Source: UBA4729 sp039931245 (lineage in GTDB: Bacteria; Patescibacteriota; Saccharimonadia; Saccharimonadales; UBA4665). Taken from it: a stretch of 10,977 nt of DNA. The notes below the pieces were generated by a model. The model saw nothing but the letters and a program-made list of their open reading frames with translations, searched no databases and was not told where the DNA came from. The DNA lies in NCBI GenBank assembly GCA_039931245.1, contig JBDTSH010000009.1, positions 1 through 10,977 of the forward strand, in the 5' to 3' direction. Shown here in pieces: positions 1 through 6,664 of the stretch (positions are counted from its first letter, which is position 1; every line of letters begins with the position of its first letter). A program made the position numbers and the translations under genes.

Positions 1-167
1 ACATGCGTTCGAGTTCGAGTGATGGTGTCGTCCAATTGACCCCACCGACCATTTTTAGCTTAGAGCAGTGTCTCGACTTCCTCGAGAACGATGAGCTTCT
101 CGAAGTGACCCCCAAGAACTTGCGCTTGCGCAAGCGTGAACTCGATGCCAAGAAGCGTAAACGCTAA
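1..167 (+). CDS. typA: TypA/BipA ribosome-associated GTPase, C-terminal fragment
   Basis: The last 54 codons of a gene that enters from the left edge, in the frame starting at base 3 and ending in TAA at 165-167. The peptide contains LTPPTIFSLEQCLDFLENDE followed by LLEVTPKNLRLRKREL and a basic tail ending KKRKR. This closely follows the C-terminal end known for TypA/BipA (an RSS..D...LTPP..SLEQ.L.F...DE..EVTP..IRLRK pattern). TypA is a translational GTPase of the EF-G/LepA group that binds the ribosome and matters in stress or cold and in ribosome assembly. The GTPase domain lies outside the window, so identification rests only on this tail, which is distinctive. No T-rich terminator hairpin is seen after it. 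Confidence 0.9.
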   Translation, partial: MRSSSSDGVVQLTPPTIFSLEQCLDFLENDELLEVTPKNLRLRKRELDAKKRKR

Positions 168-254
168 GCGTGCTCGCTCGGATTGACTCGCGCCGGCCTA
201 ACCCCGTTGACCGCGTCTTTCTCGTTGTCCTACCCGAAGTAGCCTCCCATCAGC

Positions 255-260
255 TATACT
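255..260 (+). promoter_or_regulatory. -10 element (TATACT) almost abutting the start codon
   Basis: TATACT lies 3 bases before the ATG at 264 and 9 bases before a second in-frame ATG at 270. Counting six bases after the hexamer puts +1 near A267, which would exclude the first ATG and give a 3-nt leader before the second. No convincing -35 is visible at a 16-18 bp distance. The rest of the gap 168-263 shows no ORF, terminator or RNA that I can support. Confidence 0.45.
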
Positions 261-263
261 TAA

Positions 264-1304
264 ATGAGAATGTTTAAGAATATCTTCCACCGTAATGTTT
301 CCGCTCGGGATAATTTCGAATTTTTCCTAATTTCCGCCGCTACTAGCTTATTGCTGCTGCGCTTTGCGCTCTATCTTGCTGGCTATCCGCAGGTCGGTGG
401 CGGCAGTTTACATATTGCCCACATGCTATACGGTGGTCTGCTCATGTTGGCCGCGATCACACTGGTCATTTCTTTTTTGGGGGCGCGGGTGCTCCGCTTG
501 GCGGCCATAGTCGGCGGTGTCGGTTTCGGTATTTTTATCGACGAACTTGGTAAATTTCTCACTAAAGACAATAACTATTTTTTCCGGCCGACGATCGGTA
601 TCATTTATGCGATTTTCATCGTCCTCTATCTGCTCTTTAACTTTTTGAGCCGTACCCAACGTCTCAGTAGCCAGGAGTACCAGCTCAATGCCCTCAATCA
701 GTTCGAGGAAGCCGTCTTGCACGATATGGACCGCTTGGAGCGGGCCCGGATTCGTGACTTGCTGGCCCGCGCCGATCAATCGAGTTTTATCACCCAGGAG
801 CTGCGGGTTTTACTGGGGCGCGTCGCAATGGTGCCGACCGAGGGCCCTAACCGATTCTATCGTTCGCTTGAGTCATTGAACCGCCAATATCGTCGCTTCT
901 GGAAGCGGCGCGGTTCTGATCGACTGGTCGGGGCATTGTTTATCGTCGAAGCTGGCTTATTTGTAGTGACAATCTTTGCCAGTATTTTTAATAACTTTGA
1001 CGATGTCAGGGCCCTGCTGCGGGGTACAGATTCGTACGGCTCCGAATTAATCGTCGGCCAATTGCTCGCGTCCCTCGTGGCCGCGGCTTTCGCGGTGATC
1101 GGGGCGGTTAAGCTGACGAACTCACGCTTAGCCGGCTTTGAATGGTTTCGCCGGGCCACCCTTATCAACTTATTGCTGACTGAGTTCTTTATTTTCTCGC
1201 GCATCCAGTTCGGGGCAATCCCGAGCTTTCTGGCCAATCTGGCTCTCCTACTGGCCTTGCGCTACGCTATCTACCAAGAGCAACGCGTCCGCGCCGAAGA
1301 CTAA
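264..1304 (+). CDS. Conserved polytopic membrane protein of unknown function
   Basis: A 346-residue integral membrane protein that I cannot assign to a named family. Hydrophobic segments lie at about 20-40, 54-72, 77-93, 110-128, 220-242, 263-284 and 300-332. A charged, probably cytoplasmic stretch at about 129-218 is rich in Arg and Glu and looks helical (QFEEAVLHDMDRLERARIRD). The first half carries a motif block that looks conserved: H50-x-x-H53, then GFGIFIDELGKF at 87-98 and DNNYFFRP at 102-109. It resembles hypothetical membrane proteins I recall from actinobacteria, but the function is unknown. No Shine-Dalgarno precedes the start. The -10 element is so close that the second ATG at 270 (giving 344 residues) may be the real start. 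The TAA overlaps the stop codon of the convergent MscS gene by four bases. Confidence 0.85.
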   Translation: MRMFKNIFHRNVSARDNFEFFLISAATSLLLLRFALYLAGYPQVGGGSLHIAHMLYGGLLMLAAITLVISFLGARVLRLAAIVGGVGFGIFIDELGKFLTKDNNYFFRPTIGIIYAIFIVLYLLFNFLSRTQRLSSQEYQLNALNQFEEAVLHDMDRLERARIRDLLARADQSSFITQELRVLLGRVAMVPTEGPNRFYRSLESLNRQYRRFWKRRGSDRLVGALFIVEAGLFVVTIFASIFNNFDDVRALLRGTDSYGSELIVGQLLASLVAAAFAVIGAVKLTNSRLAGFEWFRRATLINLLLTEFFIFSRIQFGAIPSFLANLALLLALRYAIYQEQRVRAED

Positions 1305-2374
1305 GTACTTAGGTGATTCTTGCGGGCGGCTGGCTTGGCGAGCGAGCGTCGTTTGGGGGTCCGGCGTTTGCGGGTATTGGAGAGGGTGCGCGTAAAACGG
1401 CGTTCGGCTTCGCTATCGGCGTAGCGGGCCAGTGGTCCGTGGGCGATAATTTGCGTCGGATTTTCCTCGTCGAGACGTTTAATGAGCTCGGTCGCCGATT
1501 TTTCAATCAGCCACTCGCGTCCTGGTGCCGTTTCGCCAATGGCGGTGATTTGCCAAAGTTGATCACCCACTTCTTCAGTAGAAGTTATGACGAGGGGGTT
1601 AATAACGAGCAAGGGGCCGATCGGGAGGCGTTTGTTGGTCGTTTCGATTAGTTGCTGGCCGGCTTTGAGATTCGTGACGAATAGTTCGAGTCCAATCATG
1701 CGGCTGCCTTTGGGTGTTATACGAACGCCTTGGATGGTCTGGTTATTGATCCAGATAACTTCGCCATTGAGGCCGCGTATACGCGTTGATCGAAGCGTGA
1801 CGCGTTCGACGACGCCTTGCAGATCCGTAAACGGTTCAACTCGGATATGATCGCCGACCCCGTACCATTCTTCGAGCATCATTAGACTACCGGCCGCAAT
1901 GTCACGCAGGGCCGGGCTGAGCGCGCCGCTAATCACTATGACGATCAAGGCGCTCGCCCCGATGATGGCGGTGGGCTGCCCGGAGCTACCCGAAGAGTGC
2001 GTCAGCGCCCACCAAAAATAGAGAGCAAACAAAATCAAACCGGTGCGGATGATGGCGATACTGAGCACCAGCATAGTTTCATAGCGGCGCACTCGGTTCA
2101 CGACGCTGAGGTTTTCGGTTTTGTCTGCCCGCCGACCGACCATCACGACGAGACGGCGCAGGATGGCTGCGACGACACGCCCTAGTAGCAAGGCAGTGGT
2201 CAGCGACAGGGCAAACACCAGAATCGAATGGGCGCTAAAAATAGTGCTGGCGAGTCGATCGACTACCCCCTTGATGGCGTGGCTTGTGTTCGTGGTTTGG
2301 CTGGCGGCCAGAAAATTCAAAAATGATCCCATTCGGCTAAATACGCCGGGTAGCGTTTGGTTGATGAGAGGCAA
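1301..2374 (-). CDS. MscS-family small-conductance mechanosensitive channel
   Basis: A pressure-relief channel of the inner membrane that opens on hypo-osmotic shock. With the longest start (TTG at 2374) it is 357 residues. Hydrophobic helices lie at about 47-72, 100-122 and 136-165. The last is the pore-lining type helix and leads into the MscS beta-domain signature YGVGDHIRV (171-179), then GVVERVTLRSTRIRG and the GEVIWINN motif (204-211). A soluble vestibule-like region follows to about 300. The tail from about 335 is very basic (TRKRRTPKRR) and may contact lipid or nucleic acid. The start is ambiguous: TTG at 2374 has no ribosome site, while ATG at 2332 (343 residues) lies 4 bases after the stop of a 15-codon leader ORF and is my preference. 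The length is ordinary for a minimal MscS. The gene is divergent from the DUF2130 gene. Confidence 0.88.
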   Translation of the reverse strand: MPLINQTLPGVFSRMGSFLNFLAASQTTNTSHAIKGVVDRLASTIFSAHSILVFALSLTTALLLGRVVAAILRRLVVMVGRRADKTENLSVVNRVRRYETMLVLSIAIIRTGLILFALYFWWALTHSSGSSGQPTAIIGASALIVIVISGALSPALRDIAAGSLMMLEEWYGVGDHIRVEPFTDLQGVVERVTLRSTRIRGLNGEVIWINNQTIQGVRITPKGSRMIGLELFVTNLKAGQQLIETTNKRLPIGPLLVINPLVITSTEEVGDQLWQITAIGETAPGREWLIEKSATELIKRLDEENPTQIIAHGPLARYADSEAERRFTRTLSNTRKRRTPKRRSLAKPAARKNHLST

Positions 2375-2384
2375 TAAGGTTCAT
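2337..2384 (-). CDS. Possible 15-codon leader ORF before the MscS gene
   Basis: The first ATG downstream of the strong promoter at 2426-2398 (minus strand) opens MNLIASHQPNATRRI followed by TAG, out of frame with the long TTG-started MscS reading frame. The stop is 4 bases before ATG 2332, the internal MscS start, an arrangement suited to translational coupling. It may simply be untranslated leader. Only position supports it. Confidence 0.25.
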   Translation of the reverse strand: MNLIASHQPNATRRI

Positions 2385-2397
2385 GCCGATGGACTGT

Positions 2398-2426
2398 ATT
2401 ATAGCGTAATGACACTTCTCAATCAA
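2398..2426 (-). promoter_or_regulatory. Strong sigma-70-like promoter for the MscS gene
   Basis: On the minus strand TTGATT (2426-2421) and a perfect TATAAT (2403-2398) are separated by 17 bp. The predicted +1 is near 2391. The gap 2399-2525 between the divergent genes holds this promoter and the DUF2130 promoter. Confidence 0.7.
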
Positions 2427-2490
2427 TCGCGGCGGGCTCGGCAGCAGGCGGAGCCACCGCCCTAAATTATGTCGTTTGGACAAAAAGGAT

Positions 2491-2519
2491 TTGAGATGAC
2501 TTAGGAATGCTGAGATACT
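2491..2519 (+). promoter_or_regulatory. Leaderless promoter of the DUF2130 gene
   Basis: TTGAGA (2491-2496), a 17-bp spacer and GATACT (2514-2519). Six bases after the hexamer comes the A of ATG 2526, so the transcript is predicted to begin with the start codon. No Shine-Dalgarno is possible in this arrangement. Confidence 0.65.
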
Positions 2520-2525
2520 ACTATT

Positions 2526-3800
2526 ATGAATACGATCGTTTGTTCGAGTTGTGGGGCCGAGATTGAAATAGATAAGGCCCTGGAAGGGCAGATTGAAGCC
2601 CGGGTGCTGGCGGCCGCGCACGACAAGCACGCGGCGGAACTCACTCGTGTTAAAAACCAAGCCGCGGCCGAGGCCCGACGGAGTACCGAAGCGGCGATGG
2701 AACTGGCTCAAAAGGAAGCCCAGTCGGAGCTGGAGATTACTAAAAAACGGCTCGAGTCAGAAGTCCTGTCGGCCCAAAAACGGGCCGCCGCCGAGCACGA
2801 TATACTGCTCAAAAGTCTGCGCGAAGATGCGAGCAGTGCCGAAGCCGAGAAGACCCAGTTGCGGGCGCATGTGACGCAACTGACGCAGGCCGTGCGCGTT
2901 GCCAAAAGTGCCAAAGATAACGCCGAACTCGAGATGCAGAAGAAACTGGCTGAAGAAGAGTCGAAAATCCGGGCCGAAGCGACCAAGCTGGCCGATGAAC
3001 GCCAGCGACTAAACCTCGCCGCCAAAGAAAAAACCATCACCGATCTCCAAAAAGCCCTCGATGATGCCCAACGTAAAGCTGCCCAGGGCTCGCAACAGCT
3101 CCAGGGTGAAGTGATGGAGCTCGACTTCGAGATAGCGCTCGCCCAAGCTTTTCGAGATGACGACATTGAGCCGGTGGCCAAAGGAGTCAAGGGTGGCGAT
3201 ATCAGCCAAACCGTCAAGAGCCCCCGGGGGACGACGTGCGGGGTTATCCTGTGGGAGATTAAACGTACCAAGAACTGGACCGACAGTTGGGTGCCAAAAC
3301 TCAAGCAGGATTTGCGCGAGGCCCGGGCCAATGTTGCGGTTATTATCACGGAAGCCCTGCCCAAAGATATCAGCGAGGACCTCGGGCAACACGACGGCCT
3401 ATGGGTCTGCAAGCCGGCCCTCGCCATTGTTCTAGGCAGTCTACTGCGTAAAGGGCTGCTCGACGTTGGTCTCCAAAAAGCCCGGGCCCAAAATCAAGGC
3501 GGCAAAGCGGAGGCGTTGTTTGGTTATGTGACGAGCCATGAATTCATTCAGCAAATTGAGTCGATGGTCGAGACCTATCAAGCGATGAGCCGGCAGGTCC
3601 AAAAAGAACGCGTTGCCTATGAAAAGTTATGGGCCCAGCGCGATAAGCAAGCCACGACACTCCTGCTAGGAACGGCCAATATTATTGGGAGTATGCAGGG
3701 CCAGATTGGTTTCAGCGCCATGCCGCGCATTAGAGGCCTGGAGCTCGATAGTGGGGGCGACGATGACAGGGCCGACTCGCCCCAAAGTTCGCTCCTCTAA
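2526..3800 (+). CDS. DUF2130 domain protein: coiled coil plus PD-(D/E)xK-like domain
   Basis: A 424-residue protein of the DUF2130 family. It opens with CSSCGAEIEID (C6-x2-C9), a single zinc-ribbon-like half. A long Ala/Glu/Lys-rich coiled coil runs from about 20 to 192. A globular domain begins at GEVMELDFE (194-202) and contains DIEPVAKGVKGGD (213-225), then CGVILWEIKRTKNWTDSW (238-255) and VAVIITEALPKDI (270-282). D225 followed by E244-x-K246 fits the spacing of a PD-(D/E)xK nuclease core, with E198 as a possible extra acidic residue. This is my inference; the biochemical role is not established as far as I know. A second short helix follows at about 335-372, then a Ser/Asp-rich tail. The layout (coiled coil then nuclease-like fold) resembles RmuC. 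The start is fixed by the adjoining promoter. It is transcribed alone, divergent from the MscS gene. Confidence 0.87.
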   Translation: MNTIVCSSCGAEIEIDKALEGQIEARVLAAAHDKHAAELTRVKNQAAAEARRSTEAAMELAQKEAQSELEITKKRLESEVLSAQKRAAAEHDILLKSLREDASSAEAEKTQLRAHVTQLTQAVRVAKSAKDNAELEMQKKLAEEESKIRAEATKLADERQRLNLAAKEKTITDLQKALDDAQRKAAQGSQQLQGEVMELDFEIALAQAFRDDDIEPVAKGVKGGDISQTVKSPRGTTCGVILWEIKRTKNWTDSWVPKLKQDLREARANVAVIITEALPKDISEDLGQHDGLWVCKPALAIVLGSLLRKGLLDVGLQKARAQNQGGKAEALFGYVTSHEFIQQIESMVETYQAMSRQVQKERVAYEKLWAQRDKQATTLLLGTANIIGSMQGQIGFSAMPRIRGLELDSGGDDDRADSPQSSLL

Positions 3801-3883
3801 AACTATTTGCCGGTTTTAGGCGCTCGCCTCGGCACCCCCCGACGAATGCGGAAATGCTTACAGTCAAGTGGGCGGTCGACCCG

Positions 3884-3915
3884 TATGATGCAATGTATCG
3901 CCGTAATCAAAGGAG
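3884..3915 (+). promoter_or_regulatory. -10 element and strong Shine-Dalgarno of the TIGR03086 gene
   Basis: TATGAT (3884-3889) predicts +1 near 3896, then AAAGGAG (3909-3915) sits 8 bases before ATG 3924. This is the only textbook ribosome site in the window and fixes the start, even though the frame stays open upstream (in-frame ATGs at 3843, 3885 and 3888). A -35 is weak. The rest of 3801-3883 shows a short AGGC/GCCT hairpin without a T-run. Confidence 0.6.
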
Positions 3916-3923
3916 TCGTGTCA

Positions 3924-4520
3924 ATGGACGGAGCTGAACTATTCAGCAGGTGCCTCGATCAAACAACGGGCGTTGTCAAGCAAGTGCGGCCCGAACAGCT
4001 GGCGAATGCAACGCCCTGTGCCGACTGGCACGTCTGGGACCTGATTAACTATATGTTGAGCGAACTGGCGGCGGTCGCTCCGCTTATAGCTGGGGTAGCG
4101 CTGGAGTCAGCTGGCGCGTTAGAGATTGACGCCGAGACGAGTGCCGACGCCGAAAGTGACATTGATTTAAGTGAGGAGTGGCAAAAAATGGCCGACTCGG
4201 CGGAAGCCGCCGTGGCAGAAGCCGACCCCGAGGGGTTGGCGAAACCGGCCGATGGCCCGCTTAGTAATGACGACTATTTGCGCCGGGTAGCCACCGAGAT
4301 TCTACTGTACGGGTGGTGCTTGGCCTCGGCCATTGGCCGGCCACTGACCTTTGATCCCGGAGCGGCCCAGGCTGCCTACGAATACGCCGCGGGGGCAGCG
4401 CGCCGAGTGCCCCCGCCGGCCGGTATGGCCGAACCGATTTCCGTCACCGCAACCGCGCCGCTGCAAACCAAGCTGCTGGCCCTCTATGGGCATTCGCCGG
4501 CTTGGCAATCGACGAGTTAG
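3924..4520 (+). CDS. TIGR03086-family DinB/MDMPI-like protein, metal ligands altered
   Basis: A 198-residue soluble protein of the four-helix-bundle DinB / mycothiol-dependent maleylpyruvate isomerase N-terminal group (TIGR03086 type). Diagnostic stretches are the N-terminal helix with L11 to L26, TPCADWHVWDLINYML (30-45), then EILLYGWCLASAIGRPLTFDP (125-145) and a C-terminal LLALYGHSPAW (184-194). Family members normally read NH in the first block and HGWDLA in the second, supplying metal-ligand histidines. Here they are N42-Y43 and Y129-GWC132, so the usual ligands seem to be lost, while the fold-defining positions remain. The middle (about 66-105) is unusually acidic. Function is unknown; relatives are thiol- or metal-dependent enzymes, but this copy may be non-catalytic. 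It converges with the CNNM gene, sharing four bases at the stops. Confidence 0.78.
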   Translation: MDGAELFSRCLDQTTGVVKQVRPEQLANATPCADWHVWDLINYMLSELAAVAPLIAGVALESAGALEIDAETSADAESDIDLSEEWQKMADSAEAAVAEADPEGLAKPADGPLSNDDYLRRVATEILLYGWCLASAIGRPLTFDPGAAQAAYEYAAGAARRVPPPAGMAEPISVTATAPLQTKLLALYGHSPAWQSTS

Positions 4521-5518
4521 CGACGCATCGCGAAGCGAACTTTATGCTTGTTAAGGCGATCGGTCTCGTCTTCGATCTCTTGGCCGATAATTTCTTCGAT
4601 GAGGTCTTCGATCGTCACAATTCCGACGATGTTGTCGTCGCGCTCCACCGGGATAAGGTGCGTGCCGGCGTTGATAAAGACTCGAAACATTGTGTCGAGC
4701 GCTGTTTTGCCGCCAATCAGCTGGACGGCGTGGAGGGGCAGGTCGTCGACCCGATACTTTTGCTCATCAAAGTCGACATCGATCATTTCTTTCGTCAGCA
4801 GAATGCCGTAGCATTTCGTCACCGAGCGGTTGAAGATGGGTATGCGGCTCAGGCCGCTGGCCTTAATTTCAGTCAAGCGTTTTTCGGTAATAATAGTATC
4901 GGGCGTCAGCCAGTAGACTTTGGCGACCGGCGTCATTATATCGCGGACTCGTTTCTCACTCAGTTGCAGAGCGCCTCGGATAATCTCAACTTCGTCATCG
5001 TCGAGTTCACTGGCGGCGTGGCCCAGGTGTTCGGTGATCATCATGCCCAGCTCATGTCGGCTTTGCAGCTCGGCTGGCTGCCGGCCGATCATTTTATCGA
5101 GTAATAACTCGAGAGGCTTCGATACGACATAAGTCGCTTTGATCATAACGCTCAGGACCGGTGCGAGGTAACTCGCCCACATGAGGGGATTCTTGGCGAA
5201 CAGGGCCTGCGGGATGACCTCGCCCAAAATCACAATTAACAAGGTGCTCACTATACCCGCCAGCAGACCGCCGAAATACGTTTCGAGGACGAGTGACGTG
5301 GCTGAAACGGCGGCCACGTTAGTCAGCAGGATACTGGCAAGCGTCAGATGGGTTTTTTGTTTGAGCGGCAGAACGCGCTTGGCCTGTCGATTTCCCAGCT
5401 GGGCTTTGCGTTTCAAATCAGCCATATCGAGCGCCATGACGGCAATATTCAAGCCGGAGCAAACAGCCGACACCAGTACCAGCAAGGCGACTTCAATAAA
5501 GACGATTAAAAATTCCAA
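4517..5518 (-). CDS. CNNM (DUF21) transmembrane plus CBS-pair metal transporter
   Basis: A CNNM/CorC-type membrane protein, a family linked to Mg2+ or other divalent-cation transport. From TTG 5518 it is 333 residues. The DUF21 domain spans about 1-150, with helices near 2-29, 57-78, 84-106 and 113-133. It includes SGLNIAVMALD (21-31), which matches the FSGLNLGLMALD pattern of eukaryotic CNNM proteins, and GEVIPQALFAKNP (99-111). Tandem CBS domains follow: RVRDIMTPVAKVYWL (190-204) and LIPVERDDNIVGIVTIEDLIEEIIGQEIEDETD (288-320), which in relatives bind ATP-Mg. The C-terminal CorC_HlyC domain of longer homologues is absent. The frame stays open to a TTG at 5593, but residues upstream of 5518 do not look membrane-like and overlap the promoter. 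No in-frame ATG exists near the N-terminus, so the start is uncertain. It is divergent from the DUF475 gene. Confidence 0.87.
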   Translation of the reverse strand: MEFLIVFIEVALLVLVSAVCSGLNIAVMALDMADLKRKAQLGNRQAKRVLPLKQKTHLTLASILLTNVAAVSATSLVLETYFGGLLAGIVSTLLIVILGEVIPQALFAKNPLMWASYLAPVLSVMIKATYVVSKPLELLLDKMIGRQPAELQSRHELGMMITEHLGHAASELDDDEVEIIRGALQLSEKRVRDIMTPVAKVYWLTPDTIITEKRLTEIKASGLSRIPIFNRSVTKCYGILLTKEMIDVDFDEQKYRVDDLPLHAVQLIGGKTALDTMFRVFINAGTHLIPVERDDNIVGIVTIEDLIEEIIGQEIEDETDRLNKHKVRFAMRR

Positions 5519-5553
5519 ATGTAGCCGTTTCCCGGGCGAGTTAGTATTGGCAT
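5506..5553 (-). CDS. Short leader ORF overlapping the CNNM start, or its frameshifted N-terminus
   Basis: ATG 5553 lies 4 bases after the predicted +1 and encodes MPILTRPGNGYIWNF then TAA. It runs in another frame across the TTG start of the CNNM gene. One extra T in the T5 run near 5510-5514 would fuse it in frame to FLIVFIEVALL, giving an ATG-started CNNM protein. It is either a leader peptide, a recent frameshift, or a sequence error. Confidence 0.3.
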   Translation of the reverse strand: MPILTRPGNGYIWNF

Positions 5554-5563
5554 GTCCGACTCC

Positions 5564-5593
5564 ATTGTACCGAGTGTAGGTGGTGCTTGGCAA
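5564..5593 (-). promoter_or_regulatory. Promoter of the CNNM transporter gene
   Basis: On the minus strand TTGCCA (5593-5588) and TACAAT (5569-5564) are 18 bp apart; predicted +1 is near 5557. This leaves about 39 nt to the TTG start but only 4 nt to the out-of-frame ATG at 5553. Confidence 0.55.
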
Positions 5594-5613
5594 CTGTCGC
5601 GCCGCCTAAAATG

Positions 5614-5622
5614 TGGTAGGAT
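5614..5622 (+). promoter_or_regulatory. Extended -10 promoter of the DUF475-hydrolase unit
   Basis: TGG directly followed by TAGGAT (5617-5622) forms a TGn-extended -10, which can work without a good -35; none is seen. Predicted +1 is near 5629, 2 bases before ATG 5631, so translation would be leaderless or nearly so. Confidence 0.5.
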
Positions 5623-5630
5623 GTTAGTAA

Positions 5631-6659
5631 ATGTTTCGACACTTTGGATTTTCTGGACTGCTGACGGCGGCGGCCATAATTACGGCCTTTATTATGTTCG
5701 GCTCGGCTGGGGCTGTCGCCGCCTTGGTCTTGATCGCCATTGAAGTCGCCTTTAGTTTTGATAATGCGATATTGAACGCCAAAATTCTGGAACGTTTGCC
5801 GCCGCTCTGGCGCAAGCTATTCTTGACAGTCGGCATGGTGATCGCTATTCTCGGCATGCGTTTCATATTCCCCATTGCGATCGTCGCCGTCACCGCCCAT
5901 CTGAGTTGGCGAACGGTGATCGACGACGCCTTGTACCATCCGGCCGTCTACGCCGACTACCTCCACAACGCCCACGCCAGTATCGCGGCCTTTGGGGGGG
6001 CGTTTTTGCTGACGCTGACATTTTATTTTTTCTTGGATCATAAGCGCGAGATTTTATGGCTCGATCGTTTGGAACGACCGCTCCAGCGACTCGGCGGGGC
6101 CGTGTGGATTGCTCCACTGGCCGGTTTGATCGTGGTGAGTGGGGCGGCGCTGCTGGCGCCGGCTAGCGCGGTCGTGATGCAGGCCGGAGTGACGGGGGTG
6201 TTGTCGTACGTCGCCCTGAAAGTATTCATCGACGTTTTGGCGCGGCTGACCGGCGACGACAGCAAGCAGCAGTACTCGGGCTGGGGCGCGCTGCTGGCTT
6301 TCCTGTATTTGGAGCTACTCGACGCCAGCTTTAGCTTCGACGGGGTACTGGGAGCGTTTGCCATTACCGATAAGGTGATATTGATTGCTCTCGGACTGGG
6401 CGTCGGCGCTATTTGGGTGCGCAGTTTAACGGTCTGGCTCGTCGAAAAGGGCACTCTCAGTGAACTTATCTACCTGGAACACGGGGCCCACTACGCCATC
6501 CTTGTGCTGGCGGTGGCATTATTATCGAGCGTGTTCTTTGAAATACCCGACGCCGTCACGGGGGTAGTCGGGCTGGGGGTTATCGGCGCCTCCTATATTG
6601 CGTCCCGCGAAGTTATCCGCAGCCAGTCGGCTCACAAAGCGGCTTCGGCTCCCAGCTGA
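5631..6659 (+). CDS. DUF475 / TerC-superfamily integral membrane protein
   Basis: A 342-residue polytopic protein of the DUF475 family, related to TerC-type membrane proteins. Two internal, similar motifs support this: IEVAFSFDNA (37-46) and ELLDASFSFDGV (228-239). Each sits in a hydrophobic helix and presents acidic residues that in TerC-like transporters are thought to handle metal ions. Further marks are R264 in VGAIWVRSLTVWL and YLEHGAHYAI (281-290). Hydrophobic segments lie near 8-22, 26-48, 66-88, 115-135, 158-176, 185-203, 217-245, 248-270, 288-303 and 308-324. TerC proteins export Mn2+ and help load metals onto secreted enzymes in Bacillus; whether DUF475 members do the same is inference. 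The leaderless start is set by the promoter. The hydrolase gene follows after 5 bases, so the two are probably one operon. Confidence 0.88.
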   Translation: MFRHFGFSGLLTAAAIITAFIMFGSAGAVAALVLIAIEVAFSFDNAILNAKILERLPPLWRKLFLTVGMVIAILGMRFIFPIAIVAVTAHLSWRTVIDDALYHPAVYADYLHNAHASIAAFGGAFLLTLTFYFFLDHKREILWLDRLERPLQRLGGAVWIAPLAGLIVVSGAALLAPASAVVMQAGVTGVLSYVALKVFIDVLARLTGDDSKQQYSGWGALLAFLYLELLDASFSFDGVLGAFAITDKVILIALGLGVGAIWVRSLTVWLVEKGTLSELIYLEHGAHYAILVLAVALLSSVFFEIPDAVTGVVGLGVIGASYIASREVIRSQSAHKAASAPS

Positions 6660-6664
6660 TTGGC

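Noticed and set aside
2708..3427. 239-residue minus-strand ORF opposite the DUF2130 gene
   Set aside because: Ser/Ala/Arg low-complexity translation, fully antisense to a well-supported gene with its own promoter; no family features.
3807..3923. Longer N-terminus for the TIGR03086 protein
   Set aside because: A strong AAAGGAG before ATG 3924 and the -10 at 3884 exclude most of it; family homology begins at 3924.
5519..5593. Longer CNNM protein starting at TTG 5593
   Set aside because: This TTG lies in the predicted -35 hexamer, upstream of the transcription start, and the added residues are not membrane-like.
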